64,000 nucleotides of DNA, from the NCBI GenBank assembly GCA_012274445.1, contig JAAROD010000029.1:1-64000 (forward strand), written 5' to 3'. Below the pieces are notes generated by a model that saw only the letters and a program-made list of their open reading frames with translations, had not been told where the DNA came from and searched no databases. Position 1 is the stretch's first letter, and the number at the start of each line of letters is the position of its first letter. This stretch comes from Sclerotiophoma versabilis. Lineage: Eukaryota > Ascomycota > Dothideomycetes > Pleosporales > Didymellaceae. Below are positions 35,177 through 45,723 of the stretch, one piece after another. The position numbers and the translations under genes are program-made.

Positions 35177-36643
35177 CCTAGTTAACGCATAGGGCAGGTT
35201 AGAGGTAAATTAGCCTAAATCTACTATATACGTATTCTCTCTTTAGCTTATATATAGAGTAATCTTAATTTTCTATACAGAGTACTCTATCTTTAACTTA
35301 ACTATACCTATTTTTAATTTTATAACTTATGCTTTAATTATAGCCTATAAGGCTAATAGGAAAATAAACTAAGAGATAACTAGGTTAACTAGTGTTAAGA
35401 AGCGTATAATTAACTTAATATACGTAAGAGTAATTAAGAGAGGCTTTAATTCTACTATAAGGCCTATAAGGCTAGAGAATAAGTATATTAAAGATGCACT
35501 ATAATCTAGAAAGCCTTTAAAATATTAATAAGCCTTTAAGAAGGTTATAAATCTTATAAGAAGAGATTGTTATAGTAAAGAGAAAACCTGTGCTGATATT
35601 GCTAGTAAACTTAGTTAAGATAGCCTAGATATCTTAGCCTCTACAGTATAGAGAGTACTTAGAAAAGCTAGATATAAGAAGACAAAGCTAATAAGGAAAC
35701 CTAGGTTAACAAAATAGATAAGGAAGGAGAGGCTAGCCTAGTGTCTTAATTATAAAGACTAGACTCTTAAGAATTAGAAGAATGTTATCTAGACTGATAA
35801 GACTTCTATTATGCTACTTTATTAACGTAGAGGGTACAGAGTTTAAAGGAAGGTTAATAAGGCTGTTATAAAGAGTTGTATTTATAAGAGGTAGAAAGGT
35901 TACTCTAAGTTTATGTTCTAGGGTTGTTTTACGTATAAGAAGAAAGGACTATGCCACTGTTAGACACCTAAAACAAAGCAAGAGAAGGAAGAGGCTGCAA
36001 GAAAGATTAATTAGTTGAACACAGAGCTAGAGCCTTTAATAAGAGAGAAGTGGGAGCTTAAGACTGGTATTGAGCAGCTTAGTCTACGTACAAGGCCTGG
36101 GAGAAAACCTGAATAGAGATGGAATGAAAAGAATGGCAAACTGGCACAAGGCAAGGGCTTAGGGATAGACTAGTGGCGTTACCAGTCAACTATTATGCGG
36201 CCAAAGTTGATCCCTTTTGCAAAGGAGTGTATAAAAGAGCGGCCTGGTACTCTGATTTAAGAGGATAAAGCACCTGCTCATAACCACTACATTCAACGTG
36301 TAGTCTACAGTCAAGAGCAGGTAGCACAGTTACTTTAGTGTGGTAATTCACTAGACTTGAATGCTATTAAGCCTTGCTGGTTCTGGATGAAAAGACACAC
36401 AACAAAGAAAGGAGCACCAAAGAGTAGAGCTTAGGCTATCTGTGCGTGGGAACAGTGTTGGAAGGAGCTGCCTTAAGAGAAGATACAGAACTAGATTGAA
36501 CGTATCCCAATCCATATTTAAAAGATCATTAACTTAGAGGGAGGAAATGAGTACAAAGAGGGCAAGAATGTACGTAGGACTGATTGAGAGCTATCTACTA
36601 TCGGGCCGATTTACCCCTGACCTGCTCTGTGCGTTGACCAGGG
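35177..36643 (+). mobile_element. Tc1/mariner-type transposon with inactivated transposase
   Basis: Inverted ends are visible: CCCTAGTTAACGCATAGGGCAGG at 35,177 and the complement of CCCTGGTCAACGCACAGAGCAGG ending at about 36,643, with similarity over about 47 bp. The plus-strand transposase runs from about 35,330 to 36,530 with many TAG/TAA in place of Trp or Gln codons. Recognisable parts are an HTH region ('TCADIA.KL' then 'SASTVQRVLRKAGYKKTKP'-like), the first catalytic block at about 35,790 (TDKTSI, for a usual DE-T-S), the second Asp in QEDKAPAHNH-like sequence at about 36,265, and the third block NAIKPCW at about 36,360, where the catalytic Glu is Lys (AAG, 36,369-36,371). Mutation is milder than in the desert. 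Dead element. Confidence 0.8.
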
Positions 36644-36653
36644 GGGGGGGGGG
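36641..36653 (+). repeat. G13 homopolymer at the mariner right end
   Basis: Thirteen consecutive G directly follow GTTGACCA at the outer edge of the right inverted repeat. Either a slipped terminal run or assembly noise. Confidence 0.8.
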
Positions 36654-37287
36654 AAAGACTTTTGAAATGCTCCTCCGTATAGGCGTTGTGAATAAGAATT
36701 GTTGAAGGCCCGTGCGTCTCGGTTGATCGGCTAAAAGAAACGACCTCCTTCGTATTAGGCCAGCCAGTTAAGACGCTTCCACTTTACCCCTGCTGAAGCA
36801 AGCACTGCAATGTTACAAAACGAAACCCCTATTGGAGGTGCAACTAGGCAGGCCCCTAGCGATGTAAAGTGCTGTTAGTACTAGGTATTGTATGATATCT
36901 GGTGCGATATAGTAGCCCTGAGAAGGTCTCAACACCAACGCTACTACCAAAAATCCAGAGGCGCAGGCACGGCGTTCAGAGAGCAAAGCGAGCTGTGCAG
37001 GTGATGTAATTGAAGGTGAAATTAAAACAGCCGAGCATAAAGCGCCGAATTCCAATTTTAGCCTTCGGAAGTGGGGCCCAATCAAAATTCAGGAGTCTTC
37101 GCCAACCACGCATGAGGTACACCAAATACGCAGCGGCACTTAAAAGAAGGCTGTGATGTATTGCGAATTTATTTTCAGTATCCAAACGTTTGCTGTTGCT
37201 TCCACCTTACCTATCATTCGTTTATTGGGTAAGGTTACATGATATCTGTCGGAGACTCAGTTATCTCAGGCAACCACATTCGTTAAT
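36654..37287. other. Intergenic region upstream of the protease gene
   Basis: Normal base composition. Small reverse-strand frames here (36,813-37,185) overlap each other and lack family features. It presumably holds the promoter of the protease gene; no specific site could be assigned. Confidence 0.5.
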
Positions 37288-39306
37288 TTGCATTTAATCA
37301 TGCGAACCTACACTCGTTACATGCATTTTGCATTTTCATTGTTATTAATATCTGTACCTCAGACCTCTGCTTCGCAAGACTCCCCTCGTTACAAGCGCGC
37401 AACCAGTATTTCGCCAAAGCAGCAAGATGTACGTGAAGCGATTGCGAGCTTCGCGGCTGGGTCTGGGAAGGGATCGGCTGTTATTGAGGAAGGACTTCCT
37501 CCTGCTCCAGAACTTCTTACCGAGGATCTGGGAAGCCTGTCCAAACGCCAGAGTAACGGGACGGACAATTCGCCTGTCTTCTTTAGAGACAACAATGTCT
37601 GGTATCGAGATACGGATGGACAGGAGATTCAGATGTCAACAACAGGAACGGAAGATAGCCCCTTCAGCAACACAACGTACCCTTCACCGGATAACAAATT
37701 TGTCGTCGTATTCCAATCTACGCCGGCCCAGGATCACACCGTGTACGAAGTGGAGTCGAGCCCTTACGACCAGCTACAACCCCGCTTGCATCAATTCCAG
37801 TATTTAAAGCCTGGTGACAATGTAACCATTGATCGGCCTCGAATGTTCGATTTGACGAACAAACGCGAGGTTTCCACCGACAGCACATTGTTCGAGAACC
37901 CATACCAGCTTTATTCACTGAATGGTGGATGGAACACAGAGGGCACCGAGTTCCGCTTCATATACAATCAAAGGGGACATCAGGTCGTGCGTATAGTCGG
38001 CATGAGTACCAAGGGAGATGTGCGCGCCCTAGTCGAGGAGAAAAGCGATACCTTCGTTGACTACTCACAAAAGCTTTACTACAGGGAGCTCCAAAGGTTG
38101 AATTCGAGTTCGAACTCAAGTGAATTGATCTGGGCCAGTGAACGTGACGGTTGGAACCACCTCTACCTCTACGATATGAAAAGCGGGAAAGTGAAGAACC
38201 AAATCACGGAAGGAGAATGGGTGGTGCGTTCCGTGGACTACGTAGATGAGACGAAACGGCAAATCTGGATCAAGGTTCTCGGCGCTGTTTCCGGCCAGGA
38301 TCCCTACTACGCCCACCTGGCGCGAGTAAATTTCGATGGCTCAGACTTCAAGATCCTTACCGAGGGCGATGGCGACCATTCCTGGTATTTTAGTGAAGAC
38401 AGATCGGCCTTTACAGATACATGGTCTCGCATGGACATGGCCGAGAAGACCGTCACGCGTGACGCCGAGACTGGAAAAAAGATCGCCGATGTATCGGAAG
38501 GCAATCTGGACTTTCTTCTCTGGCCCTTGCCCGAGCGCTTCGCAGCGCCGGGCAGAGACAACTCCACCCTAATCTACGGCCTTGTTTTCCGCCCTTACCA
38601 GATGGACAATAACACAAAATACCCCGTCATCGAGAAGATCTACGCTGGACCACATGACTTCTTTGTACCGAAAGCATACACGAGCCTCGACGAAGCCCAC
38701 CGAATTGCAAACCAGGGTTTCGTCGTTGTCCTCATCGACGGCATGGGCACCAATTGGCGCTCCAAGGCTTTCCATAATGTCTGCCACAAGAATCTCAAAG
38801 ATGCAGGATTCCCCGATCGTATCGCTTGGATGAAAGCGGCGGCTTCAACCCGCCCTTGGATGGACATCAGCCGCGTTGGAGTATACGGCGGCTCCGCTGG
38901 CGGTCAAAATGCCATGGGTGCTCTTCTCTTTCACAACGATTTCTACAGTGTGGCTGCCGCAGACTGTGGATGTCATGATAACCGCATGGACAAGTTGTGG
39001 TGGAACGAGGCATGGATGGGGTACCCTGTCGACCAGAGCTACGAGGAGAGCTCCAATGTTGTGAATGCAGGAAAACTGGAAGGCAGTCTGCTGCTTACCG
39101 TTGGCGAGCTGGACCCGAATGTAGATCCGGCAAGCACAATGCAGGTTGTCAACGCGCTCACTCAAGCGGACAAAGACTACGACTTAGTAGTCATTCCGGG
39201 AGGCGGGCATGGGGTGGCAACCACGAACTCATATGCGTTGAGAAGGACAAGGGATTTCTTGTATCGGAAGTTGAAGGGGACAGAACCACCTAAGTTATCG
39301 ATCTAG
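37288..39306 (+). CDS. Secreted dipeptidyl-peptidase IV-like serine protease (family S9B)
   Basis: A single intact frame of 672 residues. The N-terminus carries a hydrophobic secretion signal (FAFSLLLISVPQTSAS, about residues 14-29); Met12 would also fit as the start. Dibasic KR at 36-37 and 86-87 could be Kex2 sites. Residues about 100-430 read as the DPP IV beta-propeller, including 'SERDGWNHLYLY'. The C-terminal alpha/beta-hydrolase has the nucleophile Ser536 in VYGGSAGGQ, Asp609 in GELDPNVDP and His641 in GGGHGVA, so the triad is complete. DPP IV enzymes remove X-Pro or X-Ala dipeptides from peptide N-termini; whether this branch keeps that specificity is not certain, since it is somewhat shorter than classical fungal DPP IV and has GSAGG rather than the usual GWSYGG. 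It lies 0.65 kb from the transposon border and has no intron. Confidence 0.88.
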   Translation: MHLIMRTYTRYMHFAFSLLLISVPQTSASQDSPRYKRATSISPKQQDVREAIASFAAGSGKGSAVIEEGLPPAPELLTEDLGSLSKRQSNGTDNSPVFFRDNNVWYRDTDGQEIQMSTTGTEDSPFSNTTYPSPDNKFVVVFQSTPAQDHTVYEVESSPYDQLQPRLHQFQYLKPGDNVTIDRPRMFDLTNKREVSTDSTLFENPYQLYSLNGGWNTEGTEFRFIYNQRGHQVVRIVGMSTKGDVRALVEEKSDTFVDYSQKLYYRELQRLNSSSNSSELIWASERDGWNHLYLYDMKSGKVKNQITEGEWVVRSVDYVDETKRQIWIKVLGAVSGQDPYYAHLARVNFDGSDFKILTEGDGDHSWYFSEDRSAFTDTWSRMDMAEKTVTRDAETGKKIADVSEGNLDFLLWPLPERFAAPGRDNSTLIYGLVFRPYQMDNNTKYPVIEKIYAGPHDFFVPKAYTSLDEAHRIANQGFVVVLIDGMGTNWRSKAFHNVCHKNLKDAGFPDRIAWMKAAASTRPWMDISRVGVYGGSAGGQNAMGALLFHNDFYSVAAADCGCHDNRMDKLWWNEAWMGYPVDQSYEESSNVVNAGKLEGSLLLTVGELDPNVDPASTMQVVNALTQADKDYDLVVIPGGGHGVATTNSYALRRTRDFLYRKLKGTEPPKLSI

Positions 39307-40939
39307 AGTGAGGTGAGATCTGTACATATCGACGTACCACTGCGGGTGATAATATAGTGCACTTCAAAAGAGTGAGTATTTCATTGCAGAGGATGATTAC
39401 TGCCAGTGACACAATACTATGCAAAGTTCTGCGCTTGCTGTTCAGTGGTCGAGAAAATGGACTGAGAACGGAGGCGCAAGCAGCTTCTCGCCGCTTCGTC
39501 ATCTGTACTGTTGAAGCGAAGTCATCCCGCAGGAGACTAGCCGTAAGGGCATTGCGCAAGATCAATGCATACAAACATCCTCGGTGGAATGAGCAAAACC
39601 AAGCATAAAAAGAGGCTGATCCGAGGAGTAGGAGGACTAAAGAGATAACATACGTGAATTGATAGACCGTGGGTGTCATGGTACCAGTGACAATGCTTTA
39701 AGACGACCCTGGTGTTTTACGTGGGAAATAATGTGCGTGCTGGCAAATAAGGTCTGGGGTATAGAGATACTGTTGCCAGAGCACAGTTACGGATGTGGAT
39801 TGGAAAGGAGTGATCATAGCGATGAATGTTGATGGAAGGAAAATGAGGAGTCCGACATTGGCTCATCCTGTTACTTAGGTTCCAGGTCTGTCCGAACATC
39901 ACGTTCCGTCCAGATAGTGAGGGGATCCGTTTGTAAGCAGAGTTCATGATGTGAGCGATAGCAGTCGTTCATGCGTCTGGAGAGTCTCTCAGCAGGCATG
40001 GTTGAGAGCGCGTATGCGGCTTGTCGCATAATGCTTACCAGCTGTGAGCTTGCATTGGTTTTGATGATATAGATTTTGTCACTGCTTCAGCCTTAGAATT
40101 CCTTCATGAAGGAAAAACCATCAGCGTGGGCATAAATTACGTACTGGTACTTCGGTATTGGATGCGCATTGTCAGTGGATCCGAGTAGTGTCTCCATTCG
40201 GTCGTCTGACTCCGATTCTGGAATCTTGGTATTCTTATTGACAATATACGTCGAAAGTGGTTTTGATGCAGGCGAACGATATTAATGTCAGACGATCTCC
40301 ATCTCTGTATTGTGCTGGTAGGTGGCAGGGTCACGGAATTCAATTCCATTGCAGTAGAAAACAATGGATGTCGGTGGAACTTCTTCATACTATGCTATAC
40401 AGCGTAACACAAGTGCAAACTCCACGAGGTATGACTTCTGCATATAATCTGACAGGTGGGTCAGAGCAGCAAGTCCCCACGACTCGGGTGACAGTTGACG
40501 TGCAACGGCTTCCAATGATCTCTCTCACTATGGCGCTATCAGGCTGCAAGACCGCTCACGGCCAAATTCAACCGGCGGATTATATAACGTGCTCCCAAGC
40601 CCCAGAAGCAAATAATTTAGCTACCCGACTACCGATTTACTAGCAGACCACCAGTAGACGAAGGGTTGCAGAAAACGTTAGTCTATAATCGTCGCGCCCT
40701 CGTCTGTAGGTTGCACATCGACTATAGGTGGGCGCGCCTCGAATGTAGGTAACCGCCACAGTGTTAAAATAGGGCTGATTTTAGTAGCTATTCAGGTTTG
40801 CCTATGGTAATGTACCGAGTACATCATTAAGTAAACCCTATGTAGTGGGCAAAACCGGTACGAAATAACGTGATCCAATACCGAGCTGGCCGAACCACCG
40901 GGATGGCCGCGGCCCACCCTGCGATCGCTACAATCTACG
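39307..40939. other. Intergenic region, no gene seen
   Basis: Normal composition. Open frames at 39,290-39,679 and 40,257-40,643 have no protein-like features and are not called. GTAGGT-containing direct repeats with GGGCGCGCC near 40,690-40,750 may belong to the end of the pogo relic that follows. Confidence 0.5.
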
Positions 40940-41950
40940 ATCTTCATGATGGTTCAACCACGGTAGACTCGATTGTCGTCAAATGAAACAAATATCAATT
41001 TGGCCATGTTGGTCATCGACAAAGGCCAAGTTCAATCAAACTGGGCTGCTGCAGCACTATATAAAGTCAACAAAAACACGCTCTATGACCGCCTCATGGG
41101 GATCCCTTCACGACGCGATTGTGTCGCCAATTCAAGGTTTTCAAAAACTTAGAAGAAATAATGATTGTTGATCATGTGCTCGACGTCCACTCGCGTAGAT
41201 TATAGGTCACCTGGGGTATGTTGCGAGAGACGGCCAATAAACTACTCGCAAATCCAGGAAATCGACGTGTCGGTCTCCACTGGCCGTCACAGTTTGTCCA
41301 ACCCGTTCCGGAGCTCGGACTACGCCTCAATCAAAATTATATCTACCAGAGAGTCTTGAATGAAGAACTAGTGGTCATCGAAGACTGATTCCGTCTTGTA
41401 ATTAATACGAGGGCCATTCTAGATAAGGATGTCTTCAACTTTGACGAAGCTAGCCTCCAAATGGGCGTAATCAGCATGCATATGGTTGTCACAGGCTCTG
41501 AGAGACGTCAGGCTCCTAATACTATGCAGCTAGGCAATACGGAATGGGTGACAATGATCATAGCTGCGAATACGCAAGGCTGGCCGATCCCGCCCTCCAT
41601 CATCTTCAAAGGTGCCCATCATACGATACCTGGTACGAGGTAATTGCGGATAGGCCCAATTGGGTATTCTCCATTATTCAAAAAGGCTGGATGTCCCTTG
41701 GGCACGGTATCGCCTGGCTAAAGCACTTCAATCAATATACAGAAGGTCGGACGGCTGGTGCGTCTGGCTGCTCATTGTGGACGGCCACGATAGCCGCAAC
41801 ATCATGGAATTCCGCGATTTCTGCAAGATCACAAGATCTTCACCCTTTGCATGCCTCCGCATTCATCGCATCTCCTACAGCCGCTCGATGTGGGCTGTTT
41901 CAGGCCCTTCACCTGACAGTTATGACGATCAATTTAGTCCCTTAACTCAA
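40940..41950 (+). pseudogene. Pogo-type transposase relic with frameshifts and stops
   Basis: Translating in changing frames gives the parts of a Fot1/pogo transposase in order. First an N-terminal HTH_psq-like region from about 40,978 ('NINLAMLVIDKG', 'AAALYKVNKNTLYDRLMG'); then an HTH_Tnp_Tc5-like region near 41,160-41,340 ('IVDHVLDVHSR', 'RVGLHWPSQFV'); then the DDE domain from about 41,430 (NFDEASLQMGVIS, 'VVTGSERRQAP', 'GNTEWVTMI', 'GWPIPPSIIFKG'), 'WLKHFNQYT' near 41,720, and 'LLIVDGHDSRN' near 41,770. At least four frameshifts or stops break it. Unlike the desert copies it is little affected by RIP. Terminal repeats were not found. Confidence 0.75.
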
Positions 41951-42139
41951 TTGACTGATCCGTGCACTGGTTTTAACTGCCCTTATCTTATTTATTAGCT
42001 GAACACCCGTTACAGCAATCTAAATAGACTCTAAGTTAATTTAGTGACCTATGCAGTTGTCGCAATAATAGGACTAACCTCTTTAACTTATGCGTCTGTG
42101 CATCTGCAGCAGATATAGGTTAACTCTTAAGTTTACCTA

Positions 42140-42504
42140 TATTTCTACAGTTTCCACAAAGGAAACGCCGCCATGGACCTACAGGTCTCCCACTCGTCAA
42201 ATCGGGCAGCGACCAGCTACGCTCGGGATAGAAGAGCCGTAGCAAGGTTCAGCAGCATGTTTACGAGCGAGTTTCGAGCTAGAAGTAGAAGCTGGAATGC
42301 ATTTTTTAGATTTGGTGGTGTCGTACTCCTACCACGCAATGGGCCTGGCACTGGGCATGGCGAGGTGGCTATCCCAAACTGTTCTATCCAAAAGCGAGCA
42401 CGAGAGACAGAAGAGGCGGGGCTCAACAATTCTCTCAGAGTTGAGAGGATGTTGCGCCAGAAGCGAAGCTGCAAGCAGCAGGACCAGAATATTTCAACAA
42501 ACTA
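42140..42504 (+). pseudogene. Coding-like fragment, possibly the C-terminus of the pogo relic
   Basis: Contains a 110-codon frame starting at 42,173 and another frame with 'TPPWTYRSPTRQIG', which resembles the proline-rich stretch after the DDE domain of Fot1/pogo transposases. A short low-CpA segment (41,990-42,130) separates it from the DDE part. Assignment is weak; it may be unrelated. Confidence 0.25.
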
Positions 42505-42689
42505 GGAATTCTAAATGAGTGAATCACTGTCTTAGGTACCATGTTATGCAGGAAGGAGGGGTTTAAGATACATTTGCCTACCTGTGTAAACAACTGGGCC
42601 TCTGTAAGAACAGCGCAGTAACAAGGTAGTACCTTGCACTACCGCATGCCGCGCTGCGCTCCAAAATTCACGGGCTAGTAGAGACGACC

Positions 42690-43330
42690 AGCCCGCTGAG
42701 GGAGCAACCCTGTTGCCGGCAATCGAGTGGGACCAGATCGTGGACAACCCCGCTGAGCTGCGGTTCGGTTTCAACTTCTTCCAGGACAAGCACAACACGT
42801 TTGGTGGCGTATATGGCAGCTGCTGGATAGACTGACGGACTGTCGAGGAGGAGAAGTTGCGAGAGGCCTTTATCGACGTGAAAGAGTTTGCGCCTAGCGG
42901 CCGCGTGAGATGGGTGGAGAAGCGAGTGCAGAGGTACGAAAAGGCCGTGCAGCTGTTCCGGGAGCACTTTCTGGTGCTCGTGCACACGACAGGTGGCGTG
43001 CCTGCCTGCGGTACGGAGCTGGTGACGGTCACGCACATCAAGATGCCGAACGCAGAGAGCCGCGGGCTGTTCGTTGAAGACGGGCTGATAGTGTACGTGA
43101 CCATGTACCAGAAAGGCATCGGGCAGTCTGGCAGCGCTAAGGTGGTCCACCCCTATCTACCGCGGGCAGTGGGCGAGCTGCTGTTCTACTACCTGTAGAT
43201 GGTCCTCCCGTTCTGGCAGAAGCTGAAGCGCGCGTCCGGCCGGCGCCGCGTCGAGGACCCCAGCGCTTCCATCTGGGAGCCGATGAGAGAAGAGGCATGG
43301 GCTGGTCCGCAGCGGGCGAAGAAGCAGCTG
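42690..43330 (+). pseudogene. Fragment of a telomere-linked-helicase-type repeat ORF
   Basis: One frame reads continuously like protein apart from two stops, TGA at 42,833-42,835 and TAG at 43,196-43,198. It runs from 'IPAIEWDQIVDNP'-like sequence through 'VRWVEKRVQRYEKAVQLF', 'VTHIKMPNAESRGLFVEDGL', 'VYVTMYQKG', 'PRAVGELLFYYL' and, past the TAG, VLPFWQKLKRA. As I recall, this stretch is typical of the region upstream of the RecQ helicase part in fungal telomere-linked helicase elements, where a Trp follows YYL; TAG is then a mutated TGG. That family link is from memory and needs a search. The helicase motifs themselves are not present. Confidence 0.45.
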
Positions 43331-43920
43331 CTTGCCTATAATTCTAGATTAAGTTAGTAGAGATTACTAAAACCTCTAATTAGAAAAGGCACAGCTAACA
43401 CTCTAGAAATCTACATACATACTGTAAAAAAAATAACCAAGATACTATATATCAGCAGCAGCTATACGCACTACGCTATATAGCCTATCTGCCTTCCATA
43501 AGCCTGTATAGGTATAGAGAGTAGTAGAGCTAGAGGCTACTAAAAATCTATTCTAAATTAGCGCGCCCTGTGTAGCTAACCTTACTAAATTAGAACGCGC
43601 AACTACAGGTACTCTAACTTCAAACAGCAACAGCGCTACAACTACCGCACGCAGAGCTTAGCAGAGGCTCGTGTTCTGCCTGCAGACATGCGCTTCATCT
43701 GCTAGCACTAAAAGCTTAATAAATTCTTCTTAAGTCTTACCTACTTTTGCCTATTCATATAAAAGAACTTCCAGGCCGTAGTGTTGTAGATTAACGAACA
43801 TTTCCGTATCACAGAAAAGGAGAAAAGGGAACAGACAAGGTAGAACTAAAATTGTACTTCGCTGGTGCCTCGTTCTAGCGTGTAATTAGTCATCAAAATT
43901 ATGCGTCTTATCCCTCGGGC
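43331..43920. repeat. Partly RIPed continuation of the helicase-like relic
   Basis: TA-rich with residual GC patches (near 43,560-43,700), fitting moderate RIP of a repeat. Reverse- and forward-strand frames are short. It probably continues the relic on its left, but no helicase motif was found. Confidence 0.4.
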
Positions 43921-43977
43921 CACTACTCACTACGCTCTAGCGCAAGTGCAGTAACTTCCAGTCCGCACGTCTCATAA

Positions 43978-44232
43978 CAGATTACAGGTCTTACAGCCCG
44001 TTTAGTAGAAGTCCAGCTCATTACAATCCTCAATGCAACCCATGATAATCCTCCGTTTTTTATGAAACTTACTAATGCACTGCTGCAGATTGAGGCACAG
44101 GTTGAGTTCATCACGGATCTCATCAAATATACGGGAGCAGATGGGATCGTGGAAGCCTCGTAGGAAGCCGAGGACTGGTGGATGGATCTAAGCAGTAGTA
44201 TCGTCAAGGGAAGCAATTTCCGTGTTCGAAGA
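43978..44232 (+). pseudogene. Short coding-like fragment, unidentified
   Basis: A frame with one TAG at about 44,161 reads like protein ('ARLVEVQLITILNAT', 'FFMKLTNALLQIEAQ', 'EFITDLIKYTGADG', then 'EAEDWWMDLSSS'). No family recognised and no start codon. Could be the remnant of a gene or a repeat. Confidence 0.3.
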
Positions 44233-44413
44233 TGATGTGGTGAAGGAAGAACACAGCACCATCTTCTGGTTTGGAGGATTCAAATCGTATAGAGAGCATC
44301 TGGATGAGACATAAAAACACGGGTACGAGGGGCACGTGTGTAATGAAGTGAGAACGTTTCAGAGGTTAATGAGCAAGTAAACATATGATGGTCTGTGCTA
44401 CATGAAATGATGG

Positions 44414-45142
44414 TCAAACGATGCACATGTTCTCTCCTATCTCTGTTCCCTTAGAATCAAAGAACGTCTTCAACTTTCCCACATGATCTTTGAGCTTTTG
44501 TGGAACACTGTGGAGGTGTGCTTCGCCAATAAGCCAGTATTTACCCGCTTCTTTCTTTCTGAAAACGTAGGGTACGGTAGTGTCGTGCACATAGACGATG
44601 ATATATCCAACCTCTGCAGTCTCTGGTCCATAGCCCGGTGCGTTCTGTCGCTCGGTACGAAGTAAAGTCTTGTTTCGAACTATGCTGTCTGTACGATAGA
44701 AAGATCTTGCAGCCCCTGGAGCACTCTCCGTCCAGATATCACAATAGTATTGGAGTTCTTCTTTCAAATTTACATCGTAAGTTGGTGAATCTGGCAACGG
44801 TATGCCTGCCCTCTTGAGTAGATGCAGGGCTGTAATCAGGCGGTCCCCTCTATCAGTACGTGAACGATTGTAATATTCACGCTCGAAGAGACACTGTGGC
44901 TGAATTGATAAGTCTGTTTGGTAGTGAGTGACCACTTCGCTCATACATTCGCGCACGTCACAGACTTCGGCAATAAGATTGCAGTGCATCCAACACACGA
45001 AGTCTTCGTATGGTATGTCGTCTCCAGCGAATGGGTTTGAGGCGTTTTGCTTGATTGTTTGCCATAGAACCAAAAATGGACTACTCTCATCCTGCCGATG
45101 AAAAGAGCAAGGTCTCGACAGTGAAGGGTGTAGATAAGCCAT
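44414..45142 (-). CDS. Hypothetical protein with a HET-protein-like C-terminal tail
   Basis: An intact reverse-strand frame of 242 residues. The N-terminal 130 residues are not recognised. Residues about 155-215 (LLRTE..., GYGPETAEVG, VPYVFRKKEAGKYWLIGEAHLH) resemble the end of fungal heterokaryon-incompatibility (HET) domain proteins, which typically finish with a pattern like 'GD.v.v..G..vP.vLR......y.liGe.YvhG'. The HET domain itself is absent, so this is either a truncated HET gene that starts late, or a small stand-alone protein of unknown function. No upstream exon could be proved in 45,143-45,600. Expression is unknown. Confidence 0.5.
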   Translation of the reverse strand: MAYLHPSLSRPCSFHRQDESSPFLVLWQTIKQNASNPFAGDDIPYEDFVCWMHCNLIAEVCDVRECMSEVVTHYQTDLSIQPQCLFEREYYNRSRTDRGDRLITALHLLKRAGIPLPDSPTYDVNLKEELQYYCDIWTESAPGAARSFYRTDSIVRNKTLLRTERQNAPGYGPETAEVGYIIVYVHDTTVPYVFRKKEAGKYWLIGEAHLHSVPQKLKDHVGKLKTFFDSKGTEIGENMCIV

Positions 45143-45723
45143 TTTTTTTTACTTCGACATCCACGTCTAGCGCCGCAGGAGGAAACGTGGGAGCAAACGA
45201 AATTGCAAGCGAAGAAGTGGCAAGTCTGGGCTACGGTTAGCGCGGAAAAGGCTGGCTCATGATCGCGTCTTCGAGATTGGAGATACTGTGCTACATCGTC
45301 GAAACGACGAGCAGCGCGAGCAGCGCGAGCCTAAGTGCTGAGGGTGCGAGTGAGATTCCCAACATCCATACAGGGAACGACTGGGTAGTAATGTGTTTTG
45401 CGAAAACGCTGTTCACGCCCGCGGGCGTGGATATCTACTCGCGCAGAGGACAGTTGAGGACGGAGACGTTTGGGGCAATCAATGATGCATTGAAGGGGGC
45501 TTCGAGGGATGTGGCGAGGTTAGGCGGGGATGAGTTTGAGGTTGCGTGAGGGCATGAGGTGCTGATAAGTATGGGAGATCTGGGGGAGGTGTAATGTTTA
45601 GTGATGGACGCTGGAAAGTAGAGGGTGTGATACCCGAGGTTTGCGCCTCAATGCGTTGGATCCCATCTTCGCCCTTGTTTATACAGTACTAAGACTTTGG
45701 TCTGCTCGCTTACCGGCTGCCCT
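45143..45723. other. Intergenic region
   Basis: Contains a GCAGCGCGA direct repeat at about 45,309-45,330 and a 96-codon forward frame (45,259-45,549) without protein-like features. No gene is called. Confidence 0.4.

Noticed and set aside
37389..39293. Many long frames on both strands within the protease gene
   Set aside because: Shadows of the 672-codon S9B frame, whose motifs are unambiguous.
39290..39679. 129-codon reverse frame after the protease gene
   Set aside because: No protein family features; overlaps a forward frame of similar length and lies in ordinary intergenic DNA.
40257..40643. 128-codon forward frame
   Set aside because: Sequence looks random and has no supporting context.
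42544..43150. 191- and 160-codon reverse frames
   Set aside because: They oppose the forward helicase-element-like relic, which reads as protein across two stops.
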